DNA of 64,000 nucleotides. Source: Maridesulfovibrio bastinii DSM 16055. GTDB lineage: Bacteria > Desulfobacterota > Desulfovibrionia > Desulfovibrionales > Desulfovibrionaceae. Positions within the stretch are counted from its first letter, which is position 1. Each line of letters starts with the position of its first letter. The notes under the pieces were generated by a model, which did not search any database, was not told the origin of the DNA, and saw nothing but the letters and a program-made list of their open reading frames with translations. Position numbers and translations under genes: made by a program. Location: assembly GCF_000429985.1 (NCBI RefSeq), contig NZ_AUCX01000015.1, forward strand, positions 62,001-126,000, written 5' to 3'. Shown here piece by piece: positions 43,877 through 53,993 of this stretch.

Positions 43877-45309
43877 ACCTTACCGGCGGCCAACTGTCCC
43901 AGAGTTTTTATACCGGCTTTAATTTTTTCAGACCACAACGCTCCGGTACTTATGCGGATGAAGCGGGAATAGTCATCTCTAGGTGAAAAAATGGTTCCGG
44001 GTACTATGCCTATACCTTTTTCTCTGGCTTTGAAAAAAATATCAACGCCATCACAGCCCTCAGGGAGTTCAACCCATAAAACAGAACCTCCCTGCGGGTT
44101 GCTGACTTTAGTCCCGGCCGGGAAATGCCTGCCAATGGCCGCCCTCATCAATTCCATCTGTTCTTTTAAAGCCTTTCTTAATTTTCTGAGATGGCGGTCG
44201 TAATGCGCCTCGCGCAGATACTGGGCTATGGTCATCTGGGTCGGGGAAACACAGGCCACATTTGTTGTGGCTTTAATGTCCATGGCTTTTTTCATATACC
44301 TCCCCGGAGCAAGCCATCCAATTCTGTATCCCGGAGCTATGGTTTTAGAAAACGAAGAACAAAGAATTACTCCGCCCGTTTTGTCCCAGCTCTTAAATGT
44401 TCTGGGGCGGTGTGAGCCGAAAAATATTTCTCCGTAAACATCATCTTCCACCAGAGGAATTTCCTTTTTCGCAAGCATGGAAACTATTTCCTGCTTGTTT
44501 TCATCCGGCATCAGGCTGCCGTCAGGATTATTGAAGTTTGGTGAAAGGATGCAGGCTTTGATATCAAAAGTCTCTATGGCATGGCTGATATCCTTGGGAG
44601 AAATACCTTTTTCAGGACACGCAGGAATATCAACGGCTCTGAGTCCCAGAGTTTCCAGAAGCTGTAGGAAACAGTAATATGTCGGTGACTGAATCAGAAC
44701 CATGTCTCCGGTTCTGGTCAGAGTCCGCAGTGCAATATAAAGGGCTTCCATAGCCCCGGTGGTGATAATAATTTCATCAGGACTTATATCGGAGCGGCAG
44801 TCAATGGAGCGGAAAGCAATCTGTCTGCGCAGTTCAAGGTTGCCCGCGATGGGCTGGTAGTCGAGCATTTTATCGCTGTAGTCCCGGATAACCCCGTTCA
44901 TTATTCTAGCCAGTCTTTTGTAGGGCAGCAATTCCCTGCCGGGGCAGACGACTCCCAGCGGAAGCAGGTCATCATTACCCACAGTTTCCAGCGAAGTTCT
45001 GATAAGAGTACCTTTATTTACGAGACTCGGTTCAATAGTTGCCGGAACCGAAATAGACGGGGTAGGAATACGTCTGAACTCTCCGCGGACATAATACCCG
45101 GATCTCGGACGTGATTCTATTATGCCTTTGCATTCCATTTCCTCATAGGCATGGGTGACCGTGGATATCGAAACCCTTAACGATGAACTGATCTGCCTTA
45201 ATGACGGCAGCTTACTTCCGGGGTGCAGTTCTCCGGATTCGATTCTTTCTGTAATGGCCTGTTCGACCCGCCTGTATTTATATTCATCTTCTGTTGAAAG
45301 CATGCTCAT
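43873..45309 (-). CDS. MocR-type GntR/aminotransferase transcription regulator
   Basis: This 478-residue protein fuses an N-terminal GntR winged helix (about 8-75: GELHPGSKLPSLRQISSSLRV, then STVTHAYEEME) to a PLP fold-type I aminotransferase domain (about 110-470). The PLP lysine is in CSSFSKTIAPGYRIGW. MocR regulators bind PLP and often an amino acid to control a divergent gene. Here the divergent genes are azlCD, amino-acid exporters, 159 bases away, so it probably regulates them. Confidence 0.92.
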   Translation of the reverse strand: MSMLSTEDEYKYRRVEQAITERIESGELHPGSKLPSLRQISSSLRVSISTVTHAYEEMECKGIIESRPRSGYYVRGEFRRIPTPSISVPATIEPSLVNKGTLIRTSLETVGNDDLLPLGVVCPGRELLPYKRLARIMNGVIRDYSDKMLDYQPIAGNLELRRQIAFRSIDCRSDISPDEIIITTGAMEALYIALRTLTRTGDMVLIQSPTYYCFLQLLETLGLRAVDIPACPEKGISPKDISHAIETFDIKACILSPNFNNPDGSLMPDENKQEIVSMLAKKEIPLVEDDVYGEIFFGSHRPRTFKSWDKTGGVILCSSFSKTIAPGYRIGWLAPGRYMKKAMDIKATTNVACVSPTQMTIAQYLREAHYDRHLRKLRKALKEQMELMRAAIGRHFPAGTKVSNPQGGSVLWVELPEGCDGVDIFFKAREKGIGIVPGTIFSPRDDYSRFIRISTGALWSEKIKAGIKTLGQLAAGKV

Positions 45310-45468
45310 TTCAGTGGCTCTGATATTAATGGCTACAGATTAATCTGTTATGATCAAAGTTATAAAAAACTGTATCTGTACTGATTGCAGATTTAGTGTA
45401 AATTGGCAAGTCTCTTAAACGGAAATGTATATTTCCTTCGGCTTGTTTAAATTTTTATGGAGTGACAA
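45310..45468. promoter_or_regulatory. Divergent promoter region mocR-azlCD
   Basis: A 159-base spacer between two oppositely read units, a likely site for MocR binding. TTATAAAAAACTG and CTGATTGCAGATTTAG stretches are seen but no clear repeat pair could be assigned. Confidence 0.4.
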
Positions 45469-46179
45469 GTGGAATCGACTTTAACAGCTCAGAATTACAG
45501 TAAAAGTAAAAGCCTGATTTATGCACTTAAACAGGTCGCACCCATTATTCTTGGTTTTCTTCCGGTTGGTTTTGCCTATGGCGTTCTGGCTCGCAAGACA
45601 GGGATATCCATAGACAACACCCTGCTCATGTCCATTCTGGTTTTTGCCGGGTCATCTCAGTTTATTGCTGTTGGACTGCTCGCTGCCGGTGGCTCTTTTA
45701 TCTCCATAGTAATTACCACTTTTATCGTAAATCTTCGTCATATGCTTATGTCTGCCGCGCTTGCCCCTTATCTTAAAAAATGGAGCAAGTTCGGGATACT
45801 GTGTTTCGGGTTTCAGCTGACGGATGAAACTTTTGCCCTGCATTCGACACGTTTTGCTGCCGGAGAAAATTCACGCCGTGAAACCTATATGATCAACTGT
45901 ATAGCCCAGCTGGCATGGGTGTTCGGAACGGGATTGGGAATAATTTCCAGTACGCTCATAACAGATGTTAAACCTATGGGGCTGGATTATGCTCTGCCGG
46001 TAATGTTTATAGCTCTTCTTGTAGCCCAGCTTAAAGACCGCTCACATTTGCTTGTAGCTCTTGGAGCAGGGGTTCTTTCTACAGCTTTGAGTCTTGGCGG
46101 GGTCAACCAGTGGAATGTGATAATTGCAACTTTAATTGGCGCTACCGCCGGGGTGGTACTCTCATGGACCAGAAATTAA
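45469..46179 (+). CDS. azlC: AzlC-family amino-acid exporter, large subunit
   Basis: This 236-residue membrane protein belongs to the AzlC/YgaZ family, which exports branched-chain amino acids or analogues with a small AzlD partner. Conserved segments include PIILGFLPVGFAYGVLARKTG, FAGSSQFIAVGLLAAG and NLRHMLMSAALAPYL. The GTG start is preceded by GGAG at seven bases. The azlD gene overlaps its 3' end by 16 bases. Confidence 0.93.
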   Translation: MESTLTAQNYSKSKSLIYALKQVAPIILGFLPVGFAYGVLARKTGISIDNTLLMSILVFAGSSQFIAVGLLAAGGSFISIVITTFIVNLRHMLMSAALAPYLKKWSKFGILCFGFQLTDETFALHSTRFAAGENSRRETYMINCIAQLAWVFGTGLGIISSTLITDVKPMGLDYALPVMFIALLVAQLKDRSHLLVALGAGVLSTALSLGGVNQWNVIIATLIGATAGVVLSWTRN

Positions 46180-46490
46180 TTCTGCTGACAATCGTGGGTA
46201 TGATGGTTGTAACTTACGTTCCACGTTTTTTACCAGCGCTGGCTTTATCTTCGCGCAATCTACCGCCTGTGCTCACCCGCTGGTTGAGCTATGTTCCTTC
46301 AGCTGTGCTGTCAGCTCTGCTTTTCCCTTCACTGCTTATCCATGAGGGAGCACTCGATTTCAGTTTTTCAAATCTTTTTTTATGGGCAGCGATACCATCG
46401 TTTGCGGTAATGTTTTTAACCAGAAGTTTTTTCGGCACTGTAGCTACAGGAATGGTCGTTGTGGCCGCAGTCCGTTACTTTATTTCCTAG
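46164..46490 (+). CDS. azlD: AzlD-family small subunit
   Basis: This 108-residue membrane protein has three to four helices and the family pattern MVVTYVPRFLPALAL ... VLTRWLSYVPSAVLSALLFPSL. It completes the AzlCD exporter. The frame opens at 46110, but ATG 46164 gives the usual length and starts inside the end of azlC, so the two are translationally coupled. Confidence 0.92.
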   Translation: MDQKLILLTIVGMMVVTYVPRFLPALALSSRNLPPVLTRWLSYVPSAVLSALLFPSLLIHEGALDFSFSNLFLWAAIPSFAVMFLTRSFFGTVATGMVVVAAVRYFIS

Positions 46491-46515
46491 CTTCGCCAGC
46501 TATGGAAAGCTCGAA

Positions 46516-46555
46516 AAAACCCCGCCGTACTTATACAGTCCGGCGGGGTTTATCT
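46516..46555. terminator. Bidirectional terminator
   Basis: An eight-pair stem, CCCCGCCG (46520-46527) with CGGCGGGG (46541-46548), is flanked by A and T tracts. It separates azlD from the convergent chemoreceptor gene. Confidence 0.9.
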
Positions 46556-46558
46556 ATT

Positions 46559-48613
46559 TTAGAATCTTTCAAAGTCCTCATCCAGATCAAGATTTATTCC
46601 TGTCCCTGAATCAGAACTTGTGATTGAGTCATAGGATTCTTTTGTTTTCCTTTCAGCTTTTGGAACTGCTGCAGTCTTTTTACTGCCTGCCGGAAGTTTT
46701 GCAGTCTGAGGCCGCCTTTGCTGTGGGCGGTTGGAATTTCCGGTAGAATTTTCCACTTTGAAGAATGATATACTTCCTCTGAGCGACTCGGCCTGCGCGC
46801 TGAGCTCTTCTGATGATGAGGCCATTTCTTCTGATGATGAAGCTATCTGTTGAATTACTTTATCCAGTTCACTTATGGCTTTGTTTATGTTTTCAGATCC
46901 GGCATTCTGTTCATTGCAGGCTGCGGATATTTCCTGCACCAGTTCTGCTGTCCGTTTGATATCGGGAACCATTTCATTAAGCTTGTTACCTGCATTTTCG
47001 GCAATACCGACACTGTTTGCAGAGAGTTCCTTTATTTCGGTTGCAGCCATTCCTGATCTTTCCGCCAGTTTTCGTACTTCGGAAGAAACAACCGCAAAAC
47101 CTTTGCCGTGCTCTCCTGCCCGGGCAGCTTCAATGGCCGCATTTAAAGCAAGAAGGTTGGTCTGACGGGCAATTTCTTCAATAATAAGTATTTTGTCGGC
47201 AATTTCTCTCATTGCACTGACAGTATCATTTACAGCCTTGGAGCCTTCTTCGGCATCACGCGCTGATTTTATGGCGATGTCTTCAGTCTGTCTTGAATTC
47301 TGGGCTGTCTGCCTGATATTTGCAGCCATCTGTTCCATTGCAGAGGAAACTTCTTCAACACTGGCTGCCTGTTCGGTCGCTCCCTGAGAGAGGCTCTCCG
47401 ATGATGACGAAAGCTGCTCTGATCCTGCGGCTACGTTCATTATAGCCTGCTGAACTTCTCCGATAACTGAGCGCAGTCGGCCACCCATGCTGTTCAAATT
47501 TCCGGCAAGCTGTCCGATTTCATCATTCTGGTCGAGGTTCAGAGTGGCTCTAAGATCTCCAGAAGCTATAAGCTTGGTGAATTCAAGGCCTCTGAGTATA
47601 GGATTCACAATAGTTTTTGCGAGGAAGAAGATAAGCAGACAAAGTAAGATTATGGCTCCTGAAGCGAGCATTATTGAAAGATTTCTAATCTGTTTTGACT
47701 GGGCCAGCACAGAATCAAGCGGGGCGGAGACTGCAAAAACAAAGTTTTCATCAGTTTTTCCTGCTGTTATGGGCGTGAAGATAAAATATGATTTATCTCC
47801 GGTTGCGGCAGCAGTAAGAGTTAGTGAGGAGGGCTGGTCAACAGAGGTGGCATCAAAAATTTTTGCTGTTTTTTCCGAGCCTATGATTTCTGATAACTTG
47901 CTTCCGATTATGGATTTTTTGGGGTGATAGAGAATAACTCCGCGACTGCTCAGTATTACTGCGTATCCGTTACCGAAGGGGTGCAGGCCTTTTGCTTCCG
48001 CAGCTAATTCCTCAACCGGGAGATCAACACCTATTGTCCCGATTCTTACGCCGTTTTTTCTAACCGGTATACAAAGACTTATTAAAGTTGTTTCCCGGCC
48101 TGCTATATTTTCATTGTATGGTCTGGATATGTAGTCTTTTACGGAATTTTGGGCAGCTCTTAGAGTACGGCCCAGTTCTGATCCTCTCAGATCATTGATA
48201 TTTTGAATTTCATTATTTCCGGGTTGTATATATGGAGAAAATGAACCCTGATCAGATTTACCAAATACCTCGGTATTAATATCCGCCCAGACTCCGGCAA
48301 GCCCTGAGTTGGCTTTTAGAAAATCACGCATGGTTTTTAGAACCAGATTTTGTGAACCGTTCTCATCTTCAAATATGGTTTTGAGGACAAGTGACAATGA
48401 TCTGGCGGAATCGAAAGCCAGTTCAAGTTTGGTTTGAATCTCATTTCCGTGTCTGTAAGAAATCTCCTCGGCTGTTTTGAAGGCGGAATCTTCAGATATT
48501 TTCTGAACTTTTGAAATCAGCACAGTCATCATAACGGCAAGAACTGCTGCGACCACAACGGTTACAGGAATCATGATCTTGTTTCGCAGGCTTAAATTTT
48601 TATACACTTTCAA
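46559..48613 (-). CDS. Methyl-accepting chemotaxis protein with C-terminal tether motif
   Basis: This 684-residue chemoreceptor has a first membrane helix at about 13-35, a periplasmic double-Cache-type sensor at about 36-308 ([34 protein letters not shown]), a second helix at about 311-332, a HAMP domain, and a signalling domain with the conserved hairpin tip [23 protein letters not shown] flexible Ser/Lys-rich tail of about 65 residues ends in DFERF, which resembles the aromatic pentapeptide tether that recruits CheR/CheB in some receptors. The ligand is unknown. It is a single-gene unit. Confidence 0.95.
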   Translation of the reverse strand: MKVYKNLSLRNKIMIPVTVVVAAVLAVMMTVLISKVQKISEDSAFKTAEEISYRHGNEIQTKLELAFDSARSLSLVLKTIFEDENGSQNLVLKTMRDFLKANSGLAGVWADINTEVFGKSDQGSFSPYIQPGNNEIQNINDLRGSELGRTLRAAQNSVKDYISRPYNENIAGRETTLISLCIPVRKNGVRIGTIGVDLPVEELAAEAKGLHPFGNGYAVILSSRGVILYHPKKSIIGSKLSEIIGSEKTAKIFDATSVDQPSSLTLTAAATGDKSYFIFTPITAGKTDENFVFAVSAPLDSVLAQSKQIRNLSIMLASGAIILLCLLIFFLAKTIVNPILRGLEFTKLIASGDLRATLNLDQNDEIGQLAGNLNSMGGRLRSVIGEVQQAIMNVAAGSEQLSSSSESLSQGATEQAASVEEVSSAMEQMAANIRQTAQNSRQTEDIAIKSARDAEEGSKAVNDTVSAMREIADKILIIEEIARQTNLLALNAAIEAARAGEHGKGFAVVSSEVRKLAERSGMAATEIKELSANSVGIAENAGNKLNEMVPDIKRTAELVQEISAACNEQNAGSENINKAISELDKVIQQIASSSEEMASSSEELSAQAESLRGSISFFKVENSTGNSNRPQQRRPQTAKLPAGSKKTAAVPKAERKTKESYDSITSSDSGTGINLDLDEDFERF

Positions 48614-48780
48614 AACATACCCTCCAATGTCTGACGATGTGAAAATTTAATTAAATCTATTATAGACCTCTGTACTCTGAAAAGGCAATTCCCAAATTTC
48701 AGCTTCATTAACGATCAGACCTAACTCACTGATATTATGTTAATTGATTAAAGGCAGGGAGTTTCGTTACAGGATTAAAA

Positions 48781-48829
48781 AAAAGCAGAACCCTGTATGA
48801 TTTTTTGCATACAGGATTCTGCTTTTTAT
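48781..48829. terminator. Bidirectional terminator
   Basis: A 19-20 bp stem (48781-48799 with 48808-48827, one mismatch region) with an ATTTTTTG loop is flanked by A and T tracts. It ends the gene at 48897 on the minus strand. Confidence 0.88.
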
Positions 48830-48896
48830 TGGTTTTAATTTTGTTGCTGTTCTTTATAAGAACGCAGCTTTTTTCTGAATAGTTCCCCGGAGTTGC

Positions 48897-49778
48897 TTAT
48901 TGAGGCATTTCAGAGTTCATGTTTTCCAGAACTTTATACAAAGCCTGTGTTCCGAGATTTTCATATCCCATTGCCATTGCGGAAATGTAGAACTGGTTAA
49001 CAAGTGCCAGCCCGGGAAGTGATAAATTCATTCTACGTGCTTCTTCGAGTGCTATACCCATGTCTTTAACAAAATGTTTGATAAAGAAGCCCGGATCAAA
49101 ATCCTTGTTGGCAATTCTAGGCCCAAGGTTGTTGATGGTCCATGAGCCTGCCGCACCTGTTCCGATAACATTAATTACACTCTGCTTATCAAGGCCGGAG
49201 CGTTGAGCGTAGAGCAGGGATTCCACCGCACCGATCATTGTTCCGGAGATCAGTATCTGATTGCACATTTTTGTGTGCTGTCCTGCTCCGGGAGCACCCA
49301 TAAGCTGGATTGTGCTGCCCATGATTTCAAAAAGAGGCAGAACCTTTTCAAAAACATCGCTTTCACCGCCGACCATGATGGCCAGAGTTCCATTCTGCGC
49401 ACCGAGATCTCCACCTGATACAGGTGCATCAAGAGCCTTAACACCCATAGCTGCTGCTTCAGAATGAATTTTTGCGGCAAGTGAAGGTTTTGAAGTTGTC
49501 ATATCAATAATAGTTTTTCCTGCTGAGCAGCCGGCCAGAACGCCGTTTTCTCCAAGGATTGTTTCTTCCACATCTTTAGGGAAGCCGACAATTGAGAATA
49601 TGAAATCTGCTTTTGAAGCAACTTCTTTAGGTGTCTCGCACCAAGTTGCTCCGGCAGCGATAAGATCATCCGCTTTTGATTTGGTGCGGTTGTAGACATA
49701 AGCTTCGTGTCCGGCCTTTATAAGGTGAAGACACATGGAGCGGCCCATGACACCTGTTCCTATCCAGCCTATTTTCAT
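48897..49778 (-). CDS. Beta-hydroxyacid dehydrogenase (3-hydroxyisobutyrate dehydrogenase family)
   Basis: This 293-residue NAD(P)-dependent enzyme has the Rossmann motif GWIGTGVMGRSM at the N-terminus, the substrate signature DAPVSGGDLGAQNG and the catalytic Lys in GQHTKMCNQILI. The family includes 3-hydroxyisobutyrate dehydrogenase, tartronate semialdehyde reductase and glyoxylate/succinic semialdehyde reductase; the exact substrate cannot be read. It follows the unknown gene at 50270 by 33 bases and may be in one operon with it. Confidence 0.93.
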   Translation of the reverse strand: MKIGWIGTGVMGRSMCLHLIKAGHEAYVYNRTKSKADDLIAAGATWCETPKEVASKADFIFSIVGFPKDVEETILGENGVLAGCSAGKTIIDMTTSKPSLAAKIHSEAAAMGVKALDAPVSGGDLGAQNGTLAIMVGGESDVFEKVLPLFEIMGSTIQLMGAPGAGQHTKMCNQILISGTMIGAVESLLYAQRSGLDKQSVINVIGTGAAGSWTINNLGPRIANKDFDPGFFIKHFVKDMGIALEEARRMNLSLPGLALVNQFYISAMAMGYENLGTQALYKVLENMNSEMPQ

Positions 49779-49811
49779 TAAAGACCTCGCTAGTTTTTAT
49801 AATTATTAAAA

Positions 49812-50270
49812 TTATTGAAGTTTTTTATCCGCAGCTTTCTGGTTTTCAGCGATCTGCATGAGTTTGGCTCGAATATACTCGCTTGCCAGATTTCCTGCCT
49901 CGTCATTCTGGGTGCTGGCATATTCAGAAATATCTTCTGCAATCTGTTTTTCCATCCGTTCAGATTCCATGAACATGATGTAGACAAGTATCAGTGCGCT
50001 TTTATTATCAGGTGTTCCGTTGCAGAGTTCCTGAATCTGTTCTTCAGGAATAGTTTCAAGCAGACGGTCTATGAACATGTTGGCCCATTTGTCATAAAGA
50101 GCGGTGATGGGCGGGATCATATCCTTAACTGTATTTATAGCGTTCTCATCAAGATTGGGCATGGTCATGGCTATAAATTCTTTTAAAGCGTCTTTTCGTG
50201 CTTCCTCGCTATGGGTGCATTTTTCCATTACAATTGAATGAATATATTCTCGAATTTGCTTTTCCTGCAT
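49812..50270 (-). CDS. Unrecognised acidic helical protein
   Basis: This 152-residue protein is acidic, Met-rich and apparently all helical, with no signal peptide or membrane segment (KEFIAMTMPNLDENAINTVKDM; MFMESERMEKQIAEDISEY). ATG 50270 is chosen because AAAGGA precedes it. It lies upstream of the dehydrogenase gene. I do not recognise the family. Confidence 0.72.
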   Translation of the reverse strand: MQEKQIREYIHSIVMEKCTHSEEARKDALKEFIAMTMPNLDENAINTVKDMIPPITALYDKWANMFIDRLLETIPEEQIQELCNGTPDNKSALILVYIMFMESERMEKQIAEDISEYASTQNDEAGNLASEYIRAKLMQIAENQKAADKKLQ

Positions 50271-50587
50271 GATTATTCCTTTCGGATTACATAATTGAAA
50301 AACGCCCATGGCGGGGCGCGGATAAAAACGTCCTTAAACAGATATAACTTATGTAAATAAGGTTACTTTAAAGAAGGTCTCTGTTCAAGCATGAAGGTTT
50401 TCTTGCCAGCGTTGCTGTTTATATCCGTAAATAATGATTTTTAATCCAATTGATTGCTGTAGGTATAAAACATAAATTTAATTTATGGAACAGTGTTTTA
50501 TAAGTTGCCAAACCGCGGTTTAAGTGAAATCATTTTGTAACAAAGCAATTACCTCATCTGAAAATATTCCCTTTCATGGAGTTTTTT
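50271..50587. promoter_or_regulatory. Divergent intergenic region
   Basis: About 317 bases between the helical protein gene (left) and the permease gene (right). No repeat, RNA or strong promoter match is evident. Confidence 0.3.
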
Positions 50588-51871
50588 ATGGAATCCTTAG
50601 CGGGGTTGATGCCCCTGTTCAAAATTTTCCTTGTTTTCTTTTGTATGCTTGCTGGAATCAGGCTTAAATTCGGTCTTGGAACATCAGTGTTAGGCGGCAG
50701 CATTGTGCTTGCCTTTTTAATGCGCATGGGAGCCGGAAACTGGTTTCATGCGGCAATGGGCGGACTTTTAAGCCCTAAAACTGGCTGGCTGGTACTGCTT
50801 GTAGGTTTGATAATGGTTCTGAGCGGTATGATGGAAAGAACAGGGCAGTCGGGAAGGGTTATGGAATCCTTAAGCGGATTTCTAAAAAGTCCAAGGCTTC
50901 GGCTGGTTTTTTTTCCTGCGCTGATCGGCCTGCTCCCGATGCCCGGCGGAGCTATCTTTTCCGCTCCCATGATCAAAGAAGCGGCAAAAGATTATGATAT
51001 ACCTAATGTTAATCTTGCCGTTTTGAACTACTGGTTTCGTCATATCTGGGAACTTGCATGGCCTTTATATCCCGGTGTCATACTTGCCTCCGCCATTTGC
51101 GGAATTCCTATCTTCCGTTTTGTCGGATATACCGCACCGGCTATGATCTGCTGCGCTTTTCTGGGATATTTCTTTTTTCTGCGTAAGGGAAAGCTGGTAA
51201 TAGAAAAAAAAGCCTCTGATGACGGTAGTGAATTGAAAGGTGATGCCACGGCAGCTTTGAAGGAAGGACTTCCGCTCATAATTGCTATCGCAGGATCGTT
51301 TATTCTGGAAGCCATCCTTTCTTATTTCTTTCCCGATGTTCCTTTTGAGGCTGGAATTGTAGCGGCCCTTCTTGGAGCTACTGTCTGCGTGGCTGTCAGG
51401 AATCCCGGTTCGGCCGGAATCGCCAAAGATGTCCTTACTGAAAAGAAGTTTCTGGGCCTTGTCTTCATGATTCTGGCAGTTTTCATGTTCAAGGATGTGC
51501 TTGGGGCTTCCGGGCTTATTGAAGAACTTTCGAATGTTGCAGGCGGTGGTACCGCAATGATTGCGGCAGCAGTGCTCGTTCCATTTCTTGTCGGGGTTGT
51601 TGCCGGTATTACAATGGCTTTTGTTGGTGCGGCAATGCCTCTTGTGGTCGGACTTATAAGTTCCATGCATCTTGAGGCTCAGGCTCCTGCATGGATAGTG
51701 CTCTGCATGTTTTCCGGTTTTTCTGGAATTATGGCTTCGCCGATCCATATCTGCTTTTTATTGACCTGCCAGTATTTTAATGTGGATATGTATAAGGCAT
51801 GGAAGAAAATCATGGTTCCCTCCGGGTTGATGCTGACTTTCGGAGTGGCTTACTTTCTGGTTTTGTTGTAA
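50588..51871 (+). CDS. DUF401-family permease
   Basis: This 427-residue polytopic protein, with about 11-12 helices, belongs to the DUF401 group of the ion transporter superfamily (related to anion and sodium/proton permeases). Characteristic loops are LLPMPGGAIFSAPMIKEAA and NYWFRHIWELAWPLYPGVILA. The substrate is unknown. The frame opens at 50576, but the GGAG inside that stretch suits ATG 50588. It stands alone, 50 bases before ppiB. Confidence 0.85.
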   Translation: MESLAGLMPLFKIFLVFFCMLAGIRLKFGLGTSVLGGSIVLAFLMRMGAGNWFHAAMGGLLSPKTGWLVLLVGLIMVLSGMMERTGQSGRVMESLSGFLKSPRLRLVFFPALIGLLPMPGGAIFSAPMIKEAAKDYDIPNVNLAVLNYWFRHIWELAWPLYPGVILASAICGIPIFRFVGYTAPAMICCAFLGYFFFLRKGKLVIEKKASDDGSELKGDATAALKEGLPLIIAIAGSFILEAILSYFFPDVPFEAGIVAALLGATVCVAVRNPGSAGIAKDVLTEKKFLGLVFMILAVFMFKDVLGASGLIEELSNVAGGGTAMIAAAVLVPFLVGVVAGITMAFVGAAMPLVVGLISSMHLEAQAPAWIVLCMFSGFSGIMASPIHICFLLTCQYFNVDMYKAWKKIMVPSGLMLTFGVAYFLVLL

Positions 51872-51921
51872 AGAGCTGAGTTCAGTTATCAACGCTGATT
51901 AATTAATTCGGAGGAAATAAT

Positions 51922-52431
51922 ATGTCTAACCCCCAGGTTCTTATGGAAACCGCCGAAGGCGAAATCCTTATTGAGCTTTACGAAGATAAGGCTCCTAAAA
52001 CAGTTGAAAATTTTTTGCGTTATGTTGATGAAAAATTTTATGAAGGCACCATTTTTCATAGAGTTATCAATAACTTTATGATTCAGGGCGGCGGCTTTGA
52101 TTTTTCCATGCAGCAGAAAGAAACCCATGATCCAATTGAAAACGAAGCTAACAACGGCCTGAAAAATGAGCTTGGCACTCTCGCCATGGCCCGCACTATG
52201 GACCCTCATTCCGCAACAGCCCAGTTTTTTATCAATGTTAAGGATAACTCTTTCCTGAACCACACTGCCAAAAGCATGGATGGCTGGGGATACTGCGTTT
52301 TTGGAAAAGTTGTAGACGGAATGGATGTTGTAGAAAAAATTAAAAAAGTCCGCACCGGAAGTTATGGTCCTATGGACGATGTTCCAAAGGAACCTATCAG
52401 CATAATTTCAGTTGCCCGTTTTGATGACTAA
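51922..52431 (+). CDS. ppiB: Cyclophilin-type peptidyl-prolyl isomerase
   Basis: This 169-residue cytoplasmic cyclophilin assists protein folding. The active-site Arg is in [15 protein letters not shown], and [22 protein letters not shown] is the second family signature. It lacks a signal peptide, so it matches PpiB rather than PpiA. CGGAGGAAAT sits before the ATG and a strong terminator follows. Confidence 0.96.
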   Translation: MSNPQVLMETAEGEILIELYEDKAPKTVENFLRYVDEKFYEGTIFHRVINNFMIQGGGFDFSMQQKETHDPIENEANNGLKNELGTLAMARTMDPHSATAQFFINVKDNSFLNHTAKSMDGWGYCVFGKVVDGMDVVEKIKKVRTGSYGPMDDVPKEPISIISVARFDD

Positions 52432-52456
52432 GCACTGAGCTGAATTGTTTACTAAG

Positions 52457-52489
52457 GCCGGGAATGCGTTGTCATTTCCGGCTTTTTTT
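52457..52489 (+). terminator. Terminator of ppiB
   Basis: A ten-pair stem, GCCGGGAATG (52457-52466) with CATTTCCGGC (52473-52482, one G-T), is followed by seven T residues. Confidence 0.9.
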
Positions 52490-52561
52490 ATTAACCTCTT
52501 AAAGTCCAGTGCTTTTAATATTACATAGTCAGATCACTATTAATAATAACCGGAGAACAGT

Positions 52562-53710
52562 GTGCAGGCAGACGAATTAAAAATACTAGTTATTGATGAC
52601 GAAGATTTTGTTCGTGACACTATAAAAGATTACCTCATGGACTCCGGTTTTGAAGTCTGTTCTGCCGGAGACGGCGAGGAAGGACTTAAAGTCTTTAATG
52701 AAGAAGAACCGGATGCCGTGCTGGTCGATCTAAACATGCCGCGCATGGATGGTTTTGCTTTTCTTGAGCAGCTTAAAAAAATTGATGAAGATGTTCCCGT
52801 AATAGTTGTTTCCGGTGCCGGACTCATTCAGGATGCTATCAAAGCGGTCAGATTCGGTGCCTGGGATTTTGTCACCAAGCCTATTCTGGATATGAATATA
52901 TTGGAGCACGCTTTGAACAGAGCTTTCGAGCGTGCCGGTCTTATCCGTGAAAATAAACTGTATCGTGAGCATCTTGAGTCCGAAGTTCAACGCCGCACTG
53001 AAGACCTGCGTCAGGAGGTCAGGGTTCGCCGTGAGGCTCAGGAAGCACTGCTTGGATTGCAGAAAGAGGTTATTGATACCCAGAAGGAAATAATTCTGAC
53101 CCTCGGCGAGGTTGTCGAAACCCGCTCGAATGAGACCGCCAACCATGTTCGCAGGGTTGCCGAGTTTTCACGGATTCTGGCTTCAAAGCTGGGTATGAAT
53201 GATGAAGATGTGAATCTTATCAGAATGGCTTCACCCATGCATGATGTCGGTAAGATCGGTATCCCGGATACCATACTGAATAAGCCCGGAAGACTGACTG
53301 TTGATGAATTTGAAATAATAAAGCGGCATACCGTGCTTGGATATGAAATTCTCAAACATTCAAGCAGGCCCATAATGAAGGCTGCTGCCATTGTTGCCCA
53401 CGAACACCATGAAAGGTGGGATGGGAAGGGATATCCACGGGGACTTGCCGGAGAGGATATTCATATTTTCGGCAGGATATTATGTATTACCGATGTGTTT
53501 GACGCCCTTGGAAGTGACAGGGTTTATAAAAAAGCATGGTCTCTTGATAAAATTCTTGAACTTTTCAATGCTGAAAGGGGCAAACAGTTCGACCCTGATA
53601 TTGCAGATGTTTTTTTGAAGAATCTGGACGATTTTCTCGCGGTTAAAGAAGCTTATCCTGATGGCGAGATTGCAACAATCCCTTTGCAGGGAGAGATTAA
53701 GTTATCCTGA
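52562..53710 (+). CDS. Response regulator with HD-GYP phosphodiesterase domain
   Basis: This 382-residue protein joins a receiver domain (1-120; phosphoacceptor D56 in VLVDLNMPRMDG), a coiled-coil linker (about 135-185, repeated Arg/Glu) and an HD-GYP domain (about 190-355). The metal and substrate motifs are MHDVGKIGIPD and HHERWDGKGYPRGL, so it should hydrolyse cyclic di-GMP. No partner kinase is adjacent. The start is GTG after GGAG. It is a single-gene unit. Confidence 0.95.
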   Translation: MQADELKILVIDDEDFVRDTIKDYLMDSGFEVCSAGDGEEGLKVFNEEEPDAVLVDLNMPRMDGFAFLEQLKKIDEDVPVIVVSGAGLIQDAIKAVRFGAWDFVTKPILDMNILEHALNRAFERAGLIRENKLYREHLESEVQRRTEDLRQEVRVRREAQEALLGLQKEVIDTQKEIILTLGEVVETRSNETANHVRRVAEFSRILASKLGMNDEDVNLIRMASPMHDVGKIGIPDTILNKPGRLTVDEFEIIKRHTVLGYEILKHSSRPIMKAAAIVAHEHHERWDGKGYPRGLAGEDIHIFGRILCITDVFDALGSDRVYKKAWSLDKILELFNAERGKQFDPDIADVFLKNLDDFLAVKEAYPDGEIATIPLQGEIKLS

Positions 53711-53941
53711 TTTTTATTTGCATTCCACTCAATGTATGAGCTGGCGTGTTATTGTGTCCTCATTAAGCGGCGGCAACACGTCTGTTTCATAATCTTACCA
53801 TCAACTATTCCAATTTAATTAAGACCGATTTACTAATGATTTTTTTATTAAAATCATATAAGTACGCTATTGAATTTGTGTCTTTGTTGCCTTTATGTTC
53901 CCTTAATGCCTCCTGATTGTGACAATTGGTTTACGGATTCT
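53711..53941. promoter_or_regulatory. Promoter region of the ABC transporter operon
   Basis: AT-rich spacer leading to the palindrome at 53942. No further feature is obvious. Confidence 0.3.
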
Positions 53942-53969
53942 GTTTAACAACTACATGTAGTTGTTAAAC
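53942..53969. promoter_or_regulatory. Perfect 28-bp palindrome, likely operator
   Basis: The sequence from 53942 to 53969 is an uninterrupted perfect inverted repeat whose half-site is GTTTAACAACTACA. It ends 24 bases before the start of the substrate-binding protein gene and upstream of its ribosome site. The lack of a loop and T run argues against a terminator. It is most likely a binding site for a dimeric repressor; the repressor gene is not evident in the window. Confidence 0.75.
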
Positions 53970-53993
53970 CATACCTGTGACTAGGAGATTCCT

